Source: Flavobacterium psychroterrae (lineage in GTDB: Bacteria > Bacteroidota > Bacteroidia > Flavobacteriales > Flavobacteriaceae). From it: DNA of 64,000 nucleotides. Position 1 is the stretch's first letter; the number at the start of each line of letters is the position of its first letter. The notes under the pieces are model-generated. The model was not told the DNA's origin. It saw nothing but the letters and a program-made list of their open reading frames with translations, and ran no database searches. Shown piece after piece: positions 26,434-36,102 of the stretch. Location of the stretch: contig NZ_JAGYVZ010000008.1 in NCBI RefSeq assembly GCF_018380615.1, forward strand, positions 1 to 64,000, read 5' to 3'. The translations under genes and the position numbers were made by a program.

Positions 26434-28947
26434 ATGATAAGAGTAATAGTAGTTGGAAACGGCATGGTTGGTTATAAATTTTGCGAAAAATTCATTGCAA
26501 AATCAGGACATGAAAAGTATCATATTACCGTTTTTGGCGAAGAACCAAGGCGCGCCTACGACAGAGTTCATTTAAGTGAATACTTTGGAGGAAAAACTGC
26601 AGATGACTTATCACTCTCAACCAGTGAATGGTACGCAGAAAACAATATTACTCTCAATACCTCTGAATTAATTACAGATATTAACCGATCAGAAAAAACA
26701 ATACATACATATTTAGAAAAAACGCATACGTACGATTACTTAGTTTTAGCTACAGGATCGTCAGCATTTGTTCCTCCCATTGATGGAGTTGAAAAAGAAG
26801 GTGTTTTTGTATACAGAACCATAGAAGATCTGGATGCAATTATGGCTTACGCCAAAAAAATAAAACAAAAAGGTGCTACCGAAGCTGCTGTTTTAGGTGG
26901 AGGATTATTAGGTCTTGAAGCGGCAAAAGCAGTTCGTGATTTAGGACTGAATCCTCATGTAGTTGAATTTGCTCCGCGTTTGATGCCGAGACAATTAGAC
27001 AAAGGCGCGAGCGATATGCTCCAATCTAAAATCGAAGAATTAAATATTGGCATACATCTTAACAAAGCCACACAATATATTGACGGAAAGGAATGTATAA
27101 CAGGAATGATGTTTGCCGATGATGATTTGTTAAAAGTAGACATGTTGGTTATATCCGCCGGAATTAAACCTCGCGATGAACTGGCTCGTTTTTCAGGACT
27201 TGAAGTTGGTTTACGAGGCGGCGTTGTGGTAAACAATCAAATGCAGACATCAGATCCTTCTATTTATGCCATTGGCGAAGTGGCACTCTACAATCAAAAC
27301 ATTTACGGACTTGTTGCTCCGGGTTACGAAATGGCTGATGTTGCTGCCGAGCAAATCTTAAAAGGTTCTAAAACCATGAGAGAAACCATCGATATGTCGA
27401 CACAATTAAAATTAATTGGTGTTGAAGTGGCGAGTTTTGGTGATCCATTTGTCGAAAATAATGATGTAACGGCGATTATTTACGAAAATAAATTAAGCGG
27501 AATCTATAAAAGAATCAACGTTACCAAAGATTCTAAAACCTTATTGGGTGGGATTTTGGTTGGAGATTCCAGCGATTATAATTCCCTTTTTCAGATTTTC
27601 AGCAATGCTATGCCTTTGCCAAAAAATCCTGAAGATTTGATTCTGGGTTCAAGAGATGGTTCTGAAGGTTCAAGTTTAGGCAGCGTTTTAGACTTGCCGG
27701 ATACAGCCGTAATTTGTTCTTGCGAAAATGTTACGAAAGGTTCAATTTGTTGTTCACTTCTTGACGAAACTTGCTCTAATTTTTCAGATGTCGTTAAACA
27801 TACCAAAGCAACTTCGGGTTGCGGAGGTTGTAAACCAATGGTTTCTGATTTGGTAAAAGCGACTCAGAAATCCCTCGGAAAAGAAGTAAATGATGTTATT
27901 TGTGAACATTTTAGCTATAACCGTCAGGAATTATTCGATTTGGTCAAAATTAATAAATACGAGAATTTTTATGACGTTATTGATCATCATGGCAAAGGCG
28001 ATGGCTGCGAAGTTTGCAAACCTGTTGTAGCTTCTATTTTCTCCAGTATTTACAATGATACGGCCAATAAACACGTAACAACGCAGGATACAAACGATAG
28101 GTTTTTGGCTAATATTCAGCGTAATGGAACGTATTCAGTTGTGCCTAGAGTTGCCGGTGGAGAAATTACTGCAGAGAAACTTATCGTAATAGGTGAAGTT
28201 GCCAAACAGTTTGATCTTTATACTAAAATTACCGGAGCGCAACGCGTTGATTTATTTGGAGCACATTTGAGTGATTTGCCTAAAATCTGGAAAATCTTAA
28301 TCGATAATGGTTTTGAAAGTGGTCACGCTTACGGAAAATCGCTTCGTGCCGTAAAAAGCTGCGTTGGAAATGCGTGGTGTCGTTACGGAATGGACGATAG
28401 CGCTGGATTTGCGATTAAATTAGAAAACAGATACAAAGGAATTCGTTCTCCGCATAAACTTAAAGGCGGTGTTTCGGCCTGTATTCGCGAATGTGCCGAA
28501 GCTCGTGGAAAAGATTTTGGATTAATTGCTGTTGAAGGCGGCTGGAATTTATACATCGCAGGAAACGGTGGCGCAAACCCAAAACACGCTGTTTTATTAG
28601 CCGAGAAAATCGACAAAGAAACGGTTATTAAATATCTTGATCGTTTTTTAATGTACTATATCCGCACGGCTGGTCCGCTGATTCGAACTGCGACTTGGTT
28701 AGAAAAACTGGACGGTGGTTTAGACTATCTGAAAGAAGTAATCATTGAGGACAGTTTAGGAATCTGCGAAACCTTAGAAGCCGAAATGCAAACATTGGTC
28801 AATACTTTTGAATGCGAATGGAAACAAGTATTAGAAAAACCAAGATTACTAAAACGTTTCAATCATTTTGTGAACTCAGAAGAGAAAGACGACAATGTTG
28901 TTTTTGTACCCTTAAGAGATCAGAAGGCACCAAAAGCCTGGTCGTAA
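26434..28947 (+). CDS. nirB: Nitrite reductase [NAD(P)H] large subunit
   Basis: An 837-residue cytosolic siroheme nitrite reductase. Residues 1-400 are the FAD/NAD(P)H oxidoreductase part (IRVIVVGNGMVGYKF, LVLATGSSAFVPP, VLGGGLLGLEAAKA, AIGEVALY). About 415-520 hold two BFD-like [2Fe-2S] segments (ICSCENVTKG with SGCGGCKP, and GDGCEVCKP). About 555-790 hold the nitrite/sulfite-reductase domains with CVGNAWCRYG and the siroheme/[4Fe-4S] block VSACIRECAEARGKD. It reduces nitrite to ammonium. It is first in a series with nirD and the nitrate-sensing genes. Length and domain order are normal for NirB. Confidence 0.96.
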   Translation: MIRVIVVGNGMVGYKFCEKFIAKSGHEKYHITVFGEEPRRAYDRVHLSEYFGGKTADDLSLSTSEWYAENNITLNTSELITDINRSEKTIHTYLEKTHTYDYLVLATGSSAFVPPIDGVEKEGVFVYRTIEDLDAIMAYAKKIKQKGATEAAVLGGGLLGLEAAKAVRDLGLNPHVVEFAPRLMPRQLDKGASDMLQSKIEELNIGIHLNKATQYIDGKECITGMMFADDDLLKVDMLVISAGIKPRDELARFSGLEVGLRGGVVVNNQMQTSDPSIYAIGEVALYNQNIYGLVAPGYEMADVAAEQILKGSKTMRETIDMSTQLKLIGVEVASFGDPFVENNDVTAIIYENKLSGIYKRINVTKDSKTLLGGILVGDSSDYNSLFQIFSNAMPLPKNPEDLILGSRDGSEGSSLGSVLDLPDTAVICSCENVTKGSICCSLLDETCSNFSDVVKHTKATSGCGGCKPMVSDLVKATQKSLGKEVNDVICEHFSYNRQELFDLVKINKYENFYDVIDHHGKGDGCEVCKPVVASIFSSIYNDTANKHVTTQDTNDRFLANIQRNGTYSVVPRVAGGEITAEKLIVIGEVAKQFDLYTKITGAQRVDLFGAHLSDLPKIWKILIDNGFESGHAYGKSLRAVKSCVGNAWCRYGMDDSAGFAIKLENRYKGIRSPHKLKGGVSACIRECAEARGKDFGLIAVEGGWNLYIAGNGGANPKHAVLLAEKIDKETVIKYLDRFLMYYIRTAGPLIRTATWLEKLDGGLDYLKEVIIEDSLGICETLEAEMQTLVNTFECEWKQVLEKPRLLKRFNHFVNSEEKDDNVVFVPLRDQKAPKAWS

Positions 28948-28963
28948 CATTATAAATAATTTT

Positions 28964-29093
28964 TAAACACATAGAAACATAGTTTATAGGAGTGAAAAAG
29001 GTGTTTCACTCAATTTAAATAGACATAGCTATGTGTGAAGAAACGAGTTTCTTTTTTATTTTCTTTCTTCAAACCTATGTTTCTATGTGTTTA
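28964..29093. repeat. MITE-like palindromic repeat, copy 2
   Basis: Same ends and internal palindrome (CATAGCTATGTG) as 19720-19855. It lies between nirB and nirD, a rare place to break this operon. Confidence 0.8.
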
Positions 29094-29226
29094 AAAAAAA
29101 TAAGCTCCAAAAAAAAAAAAATCAAATATCAAAAACGTTTGCTGTCTCTTGCCCTCTTTTTTACTGCGCCATCAACTCTCTTGATTGTAAAAAGAGGGAT
29201 AAGAACAGAAACACAAAAATACTGAA

Positions 29227-29604
29227 ATGGAAGAAATCTTAAATCAATATGAAACAGTTCATGCAAGTGACGCAACAATTTGGTTCAAAGCTGGAAAAGT
29301 AGAAGATTTCCCGACGAATCGCGGCGGCTGCATTAAATACAAAAACAAACAAATTGCCGTTTTCAATTTTGCACGACGCAACGAATGGTACGCTTGCCAA
29401 AATGCCTGTCCGCATAAAATGGAAATGGTTCTGGCAAGAGGCATGACAGGATCTACGGATGATATCCCGAAAATTGCCTACCCGATGCATAAAAAAACAT
29501 TCTCTTTGGTTGATGGTTCTAACTTAAATGGCGACGATTTTAAAATTGCAACCTATCCTATTAAAGTTATTGAAAACGAAGTATTTGTTGGTTTTGCGGA
29601 TTAA
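29227..29604 (+). CDS. nirD: Nitrite reductase small subunit
   Basis: A 125-residue Rieske-like subunit of the NirBD enzyme. It has the NirD pattern WFKAGKVEDFPTNRGGCIKYKNKQIAVFNF, then ACQNACPHKMEMVLARG and IAYPMHKKTFSL. The first pair (Cys-Pro-His) is kept. The second cluster site reads Tyr-Pro-Met-His without the Cys, so it cannot bind a Rieske cluster, as is usual for NirD. It assembles with NirB in the cytosol. It is separated from nirB by 279 bases containing a MITE-like repeat, so it may rely on its own promoter. Confidence 0.93.
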   Translation: MEEILNQYETVHASDATIWFKAGKVEDFPTNRGGCIKYKNKQIAVFNFARRNEWYACQNACPHKMEMVLARGMTGSTDDIPKIAYPMHKKTFSLVDGSNLNGDDFKIATYPIKVIENEVFVGFAD

Positions 29605-29623
29605 TTATATCAATTGAACAATT

Positions 29624-29763
29624 TAAACACATAGAAACATAGATTTTTGAAATCTTAAAAAGGCGTTTTACTAATTCAAACACACATAGCTATGTGTTAG
29701 AAACTAGTTTCTTTTTAATTTTCTTTTTCTAAAAAACTAAAAGCCTATGTTTCTATGTGTTTA
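29624..29763. repeat. MITE-like palindromic repeat, copy 3
   Basis: About 140 bp starting 20 bases after the nirD stop. The ends TAAACACATAGAAACATAG and CTATGTTTCTATGTGTTTA are exact inverted repeats. The centre has CACATAGCTATGTG and GAAACTAGTTTC. Confidence 0.82.
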
Positions 29764-29822
29764 GAAAAATTAAGCTTTAAAAGTTAATTCCGTATATTTG
29801 AAAATCTATTATTTTACCAACA

Positions 29823-30407
29823 ATGACGACACCTTTTCAAAAAGCAAGCGAGTGGATTGACGCCGAAAATGCACAAGATCCGAATATCGAAATCGACCAA
29901 AATACAGAATATCCAAAGGAATTATTATATTCGAACAGAATGTATGAAAGACTGATGCAATTCGAGCCTGAAGCATCTGAACAAATTCAGATTGCCTCAA
30001 AAGCACAACACATTTGCCGATGGAAAGTAGCGCGAGAATCCTACCCAATGGATCGTGTGGGTTATTTGAGATGGAGAGAAGATCTTAAAAAATTTCATGC
30101 TAAAACAACTGGCGAAATTTTAGAAAAAGCAGGATATAATCAGGATTTTATAGATCGGGTTTCTTTTTTAATTGAAAAAAAATTATTGAAGAAAGATGCC
30201 GAGACTCAATTACTGGAGGATATTATTTGTCTGGTCTTTTTAGAATATTACTTAGATCCTTTTGTGCACAAACACGATGATGAAAAACTAAAAAATATCA
30301 TCAAAAAAACCTGGGATAAAATGTCTGACAAAGGACATCAGGAAGCCTTGAAAATTAATTATTCTGAAGAAAATCTAAACTTGATAAAAGCTTCTTTAGG
30401 TTTATAA
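29823..30407 (+). CDS. DUF4202 family protein
   Basis: A 194-residue soluble protein that I match to DUF4202. The family pattern is F-KASEWIDAENAQDPN near the start, ELLYSNRMYERLMQFEP, QHICRWKVARESYPMDRVGYLRWREDLKKFHA near 62-95 and LEDIICLVFLEYYLDPFVHKHD near 135-158. Several conserved His, Arg and Asp residues suggest an HD-like or other metal-binding helical fold, but no activity is established. The gene sits between nirD and the nitrate-type sensor kinase, 26 bases upstream of the latter, so it is probably part of the nitrate regulon. Confidence 0.82.
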   Translation: MTTPFQKASEWIDAENAQDPNIEIDQNTEYPKELLYSNRMYERLMQFEPEASEQIQIASKAQHICRWKVARESYPMDRVGYLRWREDLKKFHAKTTGEILEKAGYNQDFIDRVSFLIEKKLLKKDAETQLLEDIICLVFLEYYLDPFVHKHDDEKLKNIIKKTWDKMSDKGHQEALKINYSEENLNLIKASLGL

Positions 30408-30433
30408 TTAGTTTTAAGAAATATTGTCTTCGA

Positions 30434-32239
30434 ATGAAAAAAAGCAATCAGGAAGCTGCAGATAAAATTACTTTCAAAAATTTACGCCGTTGGTATTTTT
30501 TTGCACTTTGGACTATTGCTATAACTGTCATTTTAAGTCAGATATTAGTTCAGTACAATTTAAAGCAACAATTAAGCGATTCTAAAATCATCAATATTTC
30601 CGGTAAACAAAGAATGTTGAGCCAGAAAATTGTGAAAGAAGTTTTGATTTTGCATTATGTTTCTGACACGGCTTCTCCCAAACAAATTTCACATTTAAAG
30701 AGCGTTGTAGAACTTTGGAAAACGACTCAAAATGCATTAGAAAATGGCAGCGATAGTTTGGCTTTTCCAAAAGAAAAAAGCGAAACACTTCGTAAATTAT
30801 ATGCTGAAATCAATCCGATCTTCAATAGTATTACTGAGGCAACTGATTTGTTTCTTTTGAATTTAAAACAAAAGAGTAAAAACGCAGATAATCAAAAACT
30901 GGTGCAAACTATTCTAAATAATGAAGGAAATTTTCTTTCGAGAATGAACCAGATTGTAAGTCAATATGATCTTGAAGCGCACGAAAAAGTTACGGAACAA
31001 CGTAAAATAGAATATTGGATTTTTGCCTTTACCCTATTTGTTTTACTGATGGAATTTTTCTTCATTTTTAAACCAACCAATAAAAAGATCGAAAAATTGA
31101 TTGCCAAACTTTTATCTTCTGAAAAGAAAGCACTAAAACTCGCTTATGATACTGAAATTATTAGTGAAATAAAGGAAAATTCGGTTAAAGAATTAAAATC
31201 TTTGAATTATGCCATGGAAAATACGCTGCTATATTGCCGTATTAATCCTGATGGTTCGATTATTCATATTGGAGAAAAATTTGCCAAACTTATCAATTAC
31301 ACTAAGTTTTCATCAAACAAAAAATTCTCTGAAGTTTTAACAACTGACGAAAAAGAACAACTTAATATTGACCGAATTATTTTCGAAAAACAGCGAAGCG
31401 GCTGGACTGGCGAAATTAAAATCATCAACAAAGAAGGACAAACTTTCTGGCTGGATTTATCAATGGTTCCGGTCACAATTAAAAAAGAAGAATCTGAACT
31501 TTTAATTATTTGTTTTAACATTACTGAACGTAAAAAAGCACAGCGCGAAGTCGAACGCCTGAATATCGAAAATAGCACAGAAAAAATAAATCAGCAAAAG
31601 ATAATTTCGAGTAAAATTGTTGAAAATCAGGAAAACGAACAAAACCGAATTGCAAAGGAAATTCATGACGGAATTGGGCAAATGCTGACCGGTTTAAAGT
31701 TTAGTTTAGAAAGCATTAATTTAGATGACAAAGAAAAGTCGGCTCAAAAAATTGAATATTTAAAGAAATTATCGCTTCATATTATCAAAGGTGTCCGCAC
31801 AGCAACTTTCAATTTAATGCCTCCCGAATTGAGTGATCATGGCATTGTATCGTCACTTGCAAAACTCACTCAGGAGCTATCAAAACTAACCGGAAAAGAA
31901 ATTCTGTTTTACAATAAAACTGATTTCAACCAGCGTTTAGATTCTTTAATCGAAATTAATATTTACCGTTTAACGCAGGAAGCCATCAATAATGCCATAA
32001 AATACGCCGAGTCATCGCACATTATTGTACAGCTTTCTCACAGTAATTCTTTGTTGAGTGTTATTATCGATGATAACGGGAAGGGTTTTGATATTAAGGC
32101 GGTCGATAAAAAACGAAACAGCGAATCCGGAATGGGATTATTGTTTATGAAAGAAAGAATTCAATACATTAATGGTCGCGTTTTCATCAATTCTATTTTA
32201 GGAGAAGGCACTAGAATAACTTTTAATATTCCGATTTAG
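30434..32239 (+). CDS. PilJ/NarX-type sensor histidine kinase
   Basis: A 601-residue membrane kinase. Transmembrane helix 1 is at about 20-42. A periplasmic four-helix sensor at about 43-190 includes INISGKQRMLSQKIVKE, the P-box-like sequence of type-IV-pili/NarX sensor domains that bind nitrate or nitrite. Helix 2 is at about 193-212. A PAS domain covers about 250-370. A HisKA_3 dimerisation domain has His411 in AKEIHDGIGQMLTGLKFSLE, and the HATPase covers about 500-600 (QEAINNAIKYA, IDDNGKGFD, GMGLLFMKERI). The NarL-type regulator downstream is the evident partner. The pair is functionally like NarX-NarL but is not a direct orthologue. Confidence 0.9.
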   Translation: MKKSNQEAADKITFKNLRRWYFFALWTIAITVILSQILVQYNLKQQLSDSKIINISGKQRMLSQKIVKEVLILHYVSDTASPKQISHLKSVVELWKTTQNALENGSDSLAFPKEKSETLRKLYAEINPIFNSITEATDLFLLNLKQKSKNADNQKLVQTILNNEGNFLSRMNQIVSQYDLEAHEKVTEQRKIEYWIFAFTLFVLLMEFFFIFKPTNKKIEKLIAKLLSSEKKALKLAYDTEIISEIKENSVKELKSLNYAMENTLLYCRINPDGSIIHIGEKFAKLINYTKFSSNKKFSEVLTTDEKEQLNIDRIIFEKQRSGWTGEIKIINKEGQTFWLDLSMVPVTIKKEESELLIICFNITERKKAQREVERLNIENSTEKINQQKIISSKIVENQENEQNRIAKEIHDGIGQMLTGLKFSLESINLDDKEKSAQKIEYLKKLSLHIIKGVRTATFNLMPPELSDHGIVSSLAKLTQELSKLTGKEILFYNKTDFNQRLDSLIEINIYRLTQEAINNAIKYAESSHIIVQLSHSNSLLSVIIDDNGKGFDIKAVDKKRNSESGMGLLFMKERIQYINGRVFINSILGEGTRITFNIPI

Positions 32240-32376
32240 AAACTAAATTCAAAAACTTTTCAGATTATCAGAGTTTGCCACTCATTATAACATCATCAAT
32301 TTTCTAATGAAATTTTAATGTTCACTTTAACATTGGATTTTGGAATTTTACAAAATTGAAATTTAATTTTCAAAAA

Positions 32377-32417
32377 TTACGTATATTAGCATCTTCTTTG
32401 TAGATGAATATACGTAA
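32377..32417 (+). promoter_or_regulatory. Inverted repeat upstream of the narL-like gene
   Basis: TTACGTATATT (32377-32387) and AATATACGTAA (32407-32417) form a perfect 11-base inverted pair with a 19-base spacer. The arms resemble those of the 33106-33123 palindrome, suggesting autoregulation. Confidence 0.55.
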
Positions 32418-32444
32418 AAATCCAAAATAAAATTTAAGTAAATT

Positions 32445-33104
32445 ATGAGTAATATCATTCGTGTAGTACTGGCAGATGATCATGTTTTTGTAAGGGATGG
32501 AATTAAATCATTACTGGAAAACGAAGCAAACATCGAGGTTGTAGGTGAAGCAATTGATGGAGCCGATGCTCTTGAAGTTGTTGCATCAAGCAATCCCGAT
32601 TTACTTATACTAGATATTCGTATGCCTAACTTAACAGGTATCGAGGTAGTAGAAAAACTTAGAAACGAAAATAATAACGTAAAAATCATCATGCTTTCCA
32701 TGCACGAATCTGAGGAGTACGTTTTGAAATCAATCAAAGCCGGAGCAGATGGTTATTTATTAAAAGGTTCAAGCAAAGAAGAATTTTTAAAGGCATTGCA
32801 TACCGTAGCTGCGGGTGGTAAATATTTTAGCGGAGACATTTCTTCTATATTAATTAGTCAATTAACGAATTCTTCAAACTCATTTGAACCGAAGCAAAAT
32901 TTAGGCGAAGAAATGATGATTACTAAAAGAGAAAAAGAAATCCTGACGCTATTATTATACGGAAAAGGAAACAAAGAAATCGCTGAAGCCCTTGAAATTA
33001 GTAAACGTACAGCAGAAGTTCATCGTTTTAATTTAATGAAAAAATTAAAAGTAAAGAACCTGATGGAACTATCTAATAAAGCTACAGAATATTCATTATT
33101 ATAA
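32445..33104 (+). CDS. NarL/FixJ-family response regulator
   Basis: A 219-residue transcription factor. The receiver domain spans residues 1-120, with the acidic pair D11-D12, phospho-acceptor Asp57 in LLILDIRMP, switch Ser near LSMHESE and Lys in YLLKGSS. The LuxR-type helix-turn-helix covers about 150-215 (TKREKEILTLLLYGKGNKEIAEALEISKRTAEVHR). Phosphorylated by the kinase at 30434, it probably activates nitrate and nitrite genes. TACGTA- or TACTTA-type palindromes lie before nirB, nasA, moeA, narK and this gene, and are candidate binding sites. Confidence 0.92.
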   Translation: MSNIIRVVLADDHVFVRDGIKSLLENEANIEVVGEAIDGADALEVVASSNPDLLILDIRMPNLTGIEVVEKLRNENNNVKIIMLSMHESEEYVLKSIKAGADGYLLKGSSKEEFLKALHTVAAGGKYFSGDISSILISQLTNSSNSFEPKQNLGEEMMITKREKEILTLLLYGKGNKEIAEALEISKRTAEVHRFNLMKKLKVKNLMELSNKATEYSLL

Positions 33105-33105
33105 A

Positions 33106-33123
33106 TTACGTATAAATACGTAA
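33106..33123 (+). promoter_or_regulatory. Palindromic operator upstream of narK
   Basis: TTACGTAT-AA-ATACGTAA is a perfect 8+2+8 palindrome beginning at the stop of the regulator gene. It shares the central GTATAAATAC with the nirB and nasA operators. Confidence 0.6.
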
Positions 33124-33166
33124 TTATTTTTAAAAAACTGCGTTTTAGCATCTTTTAACTAAGTTA

Positions 33167-33199
33167 TAGTACTTATTTTTATCAAAAATATAAGTACTA
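33167..33199 (+). promoter_or_regulatory. Second inverted repeat, reaching the narK start
   Basis: TAGTACTTAT and ATAAGTACTA are exact inverted 10-mers with a 13-base spacer. The right arm ends on the first base of the narK start codon, so a bound protein or an mRNA hairpin would block initiation. The spacer word TTTTATCAAAAA recurs upstream of the FNR-like gene. Confidence 0.5.
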
Positions 33200-34677
33200 T
33201 GAAAACGACAAACGCATTATCACAATCATACAAAATTTTATTTTTGAACACATTGGCTTTTACAGTGTGTTTTGCCTGTTGGACATTAAACGGAGTTTTA
33301 GTCACGTTTTTAGTCGATAACGGCATTTTCCATTGGAGCATTGTTCAGGTGGGTTGGTTATTGGGAATCCCAATTCTGACTGGCTCAATCATGCGATTAC
33401 CAATTGGTATTCTTACTGATAAATTTGGAGGCAAATATGTATTTTCGCTGTTGCTTCTGCTCAGCTCAATTCCGCTATTTTTATTGCCGTTTGCAGATAG
33501 CTTTTTTATGTTTGCCTTATTGAGTTTCTTTTTCGGAATGGTGGGGACAAGTTTTGCGGTTGGAATTGGCTACACATCAATTTGGTACCCAAAAGAATGG
33601 CAAGGACGTGCTCTGGGAATTTTCGGAATGGGAAATGCCGGCGCAGCAATTACCACTTTTTTAGCGCCTTCATTACTAAATCATTTCTCTGTAAACGATC
33701 CTCAAAATGGATGGAAAATACTTCCTGTTATTTACGCTGTAGCTTTGGTAGTTATTGGAATTGCCTTTTTAATTTTTGCAACTAATAAAAAACAGGAAAA
33801 TAACACCAAAACCGTTTCTCAAATGCTTCACTCCTTAAAATCTGCCAGAGTGTGGCGTTTTGGAGCATATTATTTTTTAGTCTTTGGCTGTTTCGTCGTG
33901 TATTCTCAATGGCTTTTACCCAATTTTATGAACGTTTATCAAACAAGTTTGGTGATGGGCGGATTATTCGCTACACTTTTCAGTTTACCTTCTGGCGTTA
34001 TCAGAGCTTTTGGCGGTTATTTATCGGATAAATTTGGAGCAAGAAAAGTGATGTATTGGGTTTTAAGTTCTTCGGTTATTTTAAGCGCTTTATTAATGAT
34101 TCCGAAAATGGAAATTACGACAACAGGACCCGGCGTTTTAGCAACTAAAAAAGGAACTGTAACTTCTGTTTCAAATGAAAATATTAAAATTGGAAATACT
34201 GATTTTGCAGTTGCTCAAAAGAAAGAAAACAACAATGAAAATGCCATTTTTCCAACCAAAACTTCATGGCAGCAAATTGTAGTGCAACAAAATCAAACCG
34301 TTAAGAAAAAAGAATTGCTTGCAAAAGGCATTACAGTTATTAAATTTGATGCTAATATGTGGGTGTTTCTGGTATTAGTAATACTTATAGGAATCTCATG
34401 GGGAATAGGAAAAGCTGCCGTTTACAAACATATTCCGGAATATTTCCCTACAGAAGTTGGCGTTGTTGGCGGAATGGTAGGTATGATTGGTGGATTAGGA
34501 GGTTTTTTTGGTCCTATAATTTTTGGATATTTGCTCACTGCAACAGGAATGTGGTCAAGTTCATGGATTTTTATCCTGATGTTTTCTGTTGTTTGTTTAA
34601 TCTGGATGCATTATACCATCACAAAAATTATGAATGAAAAACAACCCATTTTATCAAAAGTAATTGATAGACAATAA
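33199..34677 (+). CDS. narK: NarK-type nitrate/nitrite transporter (MFS)
   Basis: A 492-residue major-facilitator protein with about 12 membrane helices. NarK signatures are present: FACWTLNGVLVTFLVDNG in helix 1, the nitrate-signature glycines GMGNAGAAITTF near 140, and GVVGGMVGMIGGLGGFFGP near 425. It moves nitrate in or exchanges it for nitrite at the inner membrane. A soluble insert of about 90 residues (about 310-385) between late helices resembles a barrel-sandwich segment (QNQTVKKKELLAKG). A close paralogue with the same insert is at 58672-60147. It follows the two-component genes and is preceded by two palindromes. Confidence 0.93.
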   Translation: MKTTNALSQSYKILFLNTLAFTVCFACWTLNGVLVTFLVDNGIFHWSIVQVGWLLGIPILTGSIMRLPIGILTDKFGGKYVFSLLLLLSSIPLFLLPFADSFFMFALLSFFFGMVGTSFAVGIGYTSIWYPKEWQGRALGIFGMGNAGAAITTFLAPSLLNHFSVNDPQNGWKILPVIYAVALVVIGIAFLIFATNKKQENNTKTVSQMLHSLKSARVWRFGAYYFLVFGCFVVYSQWLLPNFMNVYQTSLVMGGLFATLFSLPSGVIRAFGGYLSDKFGARKVMYWVLSSSVILSALLMIPKMEITTTGPGVLATKKGTVTSVSNENIKIGNTDFAVAQKKENNNENAIFPTKTSWQQIVVQQNQTVKKKELLAKGITVIKFDANMWVFLVLVILIGISWGIGKAAVYKHIPEYFPTEVGVVGGMVGMIGGLGGFFGPIIFGYLLTATGMWSSSWIFILMFSVVCLIWMHYTITKIMNEKQPILSKVIDRQ

Positions 34678-34779
34678 TTTATTTTAGATTTTTAAGAAAT
34701 AAATAATAAATATGATTTTTATCACCCTGAAAGACATCTTTTTCTTATAAATTTGCTCCATTATTTAAACAAACCAATT

Positions 34780-36039
34780 ATGAAAAATCTTAAAATAATT
34801 CTTGTACTTCTAGTAATAGGATTAGGCTTTGACATTCAGGCACAGGAATTAGATGTGAATTTACAAATAAGACCGCGTTTTGAATATAGAAACGGATATA
34901 AATCACTTCTGCCGGAAGGTCAGGAAGGGACTTCGCAAATCTCGCAACGTTCAAGACTAAACTTCAATTACAAACAAGATGAATTGACTGTAAAATTAAC
35001 ATTACAGAACACCAGAACTTGGGGAGATGTTGCAACCACAGCGCTGAATGATAAAAATGGCGTTGCGGTTTTTGAAGCTTGGGCACAATATAATCTGACC
35101 GAAAAATGGAGCGCAAGAATGGGTCGCCAGGTACTTTCATATGATAATCAACGTATAATGGGAGAAATGGACTGGGCACAACAAGGTCAAAGCCATGATG
35201 CGCTAATGGTTTCTTTTCACCCAAAAAATCATCAGCTTGATATGGGAATTGCTTATAATTCAACTGCCGAAAATAATGTTCAAACCCAATATACGGTAAA
35301 CAGTTACAAAGCAATGCAATATGCATGGTATCATACAACTGTAAGTGATTTAGGTATTAGTTTTCTTGTTTTGAATACTGGATATGAATATGCTAATCCC
35401 GATGCAAAATTGTTAGTAGATTACAAACAGACTTTTGGAACTTACTTAACTTATAAGACTAAAAAAATTGACACTAACTTAAGTTTATACGGTCAAACCG
35501 GAAAAAGTAACGATTTGCAAGTTAGCGCGTATAATGCTGCAATAAACTTTGGATATAATATAACCGATTCCTTTAAAGCTGGTCTAGGATATGAATTTTT
35601 ATCCGGAAAAGATACAAATGATGGCAGTAAAGTTATAAAATCTTTCAACCCAATCTTTGGAACGAACCACGCCTTTAATGGTTATATGGATTATTTTTAT
35701 GTTGGAAATCACCTGAACAATGTAGGTTTACAAGATGCTTTCTTGAAACTAAACTACAACGTTAACAAATGGCAATTTGCTTTGATTCCGCATGTTTTCT
35801 TAGCTGCTGCTGATGTAGTTACGCCTTTAAATGAAAAACTTGATTCGTATTTGGGAACTGAGATTGATGCTACTTTTGGATATACATTTAAAAAAGAAAT
35901 TGTGGTTACTGGAGGTTATTCTCAAATGTTTGGCTCTAAAACTATGGAATTTATAAAAACCGGAGATGCGGGTCATACTAATAATTGGGCTTGGCTAATG
36001 ATTTCTGTAAATCCTAGAATATTCAACTGGAAGAAATAG
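34780..36039 (+). CDS. Outer-membrane beta-barrel porin (alginate-export family)
   Basis: A 419-residue protein. The signal peptide [21 protein letters not shown] is followed by alternating amphipathic strands through to a C-terminal strand ending in aromatic residues ([13 protein letters not shown]). Blocks such as [17 protein letters not shown] and [24 protein letters not shown] match the alginate_exp porin family. The start is the Met of the signal peptide; nine upstream codons in frame are ignored. Placed between narK and the nasA genes, it may be a nitrate-permeable porin rather than an alginate exporter. That role is inference. A hairpin terminator follows directly. Confidence 0.85.
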   Translation: MKNLKIILVLLVIGLGFDIQAQELDVNLQIRPRFEYRNGYKSLLPEGQEGTSQISQRSRLNFNYKQDELTVKLTLQNTRTWGDVATTALNDKNGVAVFEAWAQYNLTEKWSARMGRQVLSYDNQRIMGEMDWAQQGQSHDALMVSFHPKNHQLDMGIAYNSTAENNVQTQYTVNSYKAMQYAWYHTTVSDLGISFLVLNTGYEYANPDAKLLVDYKQTFGTYLTYKTKKIDTNLSLYGQTGKSNDLQVSAYNAAINFGYNITDSFKAGLGYEFLSGKDTNDGSKVIKSFNPIFGTNHAFNGYMDYFYVGNHLNNVGLQDAFLKLNYNVNKWQFALIPHVFLAAADVVTPLNEKLDSYLGTEIDATFGYTFKKEIVVTGGYSQMFGSKTMEFIKTGDAGHTNNWAWLMISVNPRIFNWKK

Positions 36040-36067
36040 ATTTTTTCTAAAATATACATTTATAATT

Positions 36068-36102
36068 TACCCTTTTTCTCTTTGGAAAAAGGGTATTTTT
36101 TT
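36068..36102 (+). terminator. Rho-independent terminator after porin gene
   Basis: TACCCTTTTTC and GAAAAAGGGTA pair perfectly around the loop TCTTTG and are followed by seven T. Confidence 0.92.

Noticed and set aside
34780..36039. Alginate export system
   Set aside because: Only the porin resembles the alginate family; no polymerase, acetylase or lyase is nearby, and the context is nitrate metabolism.
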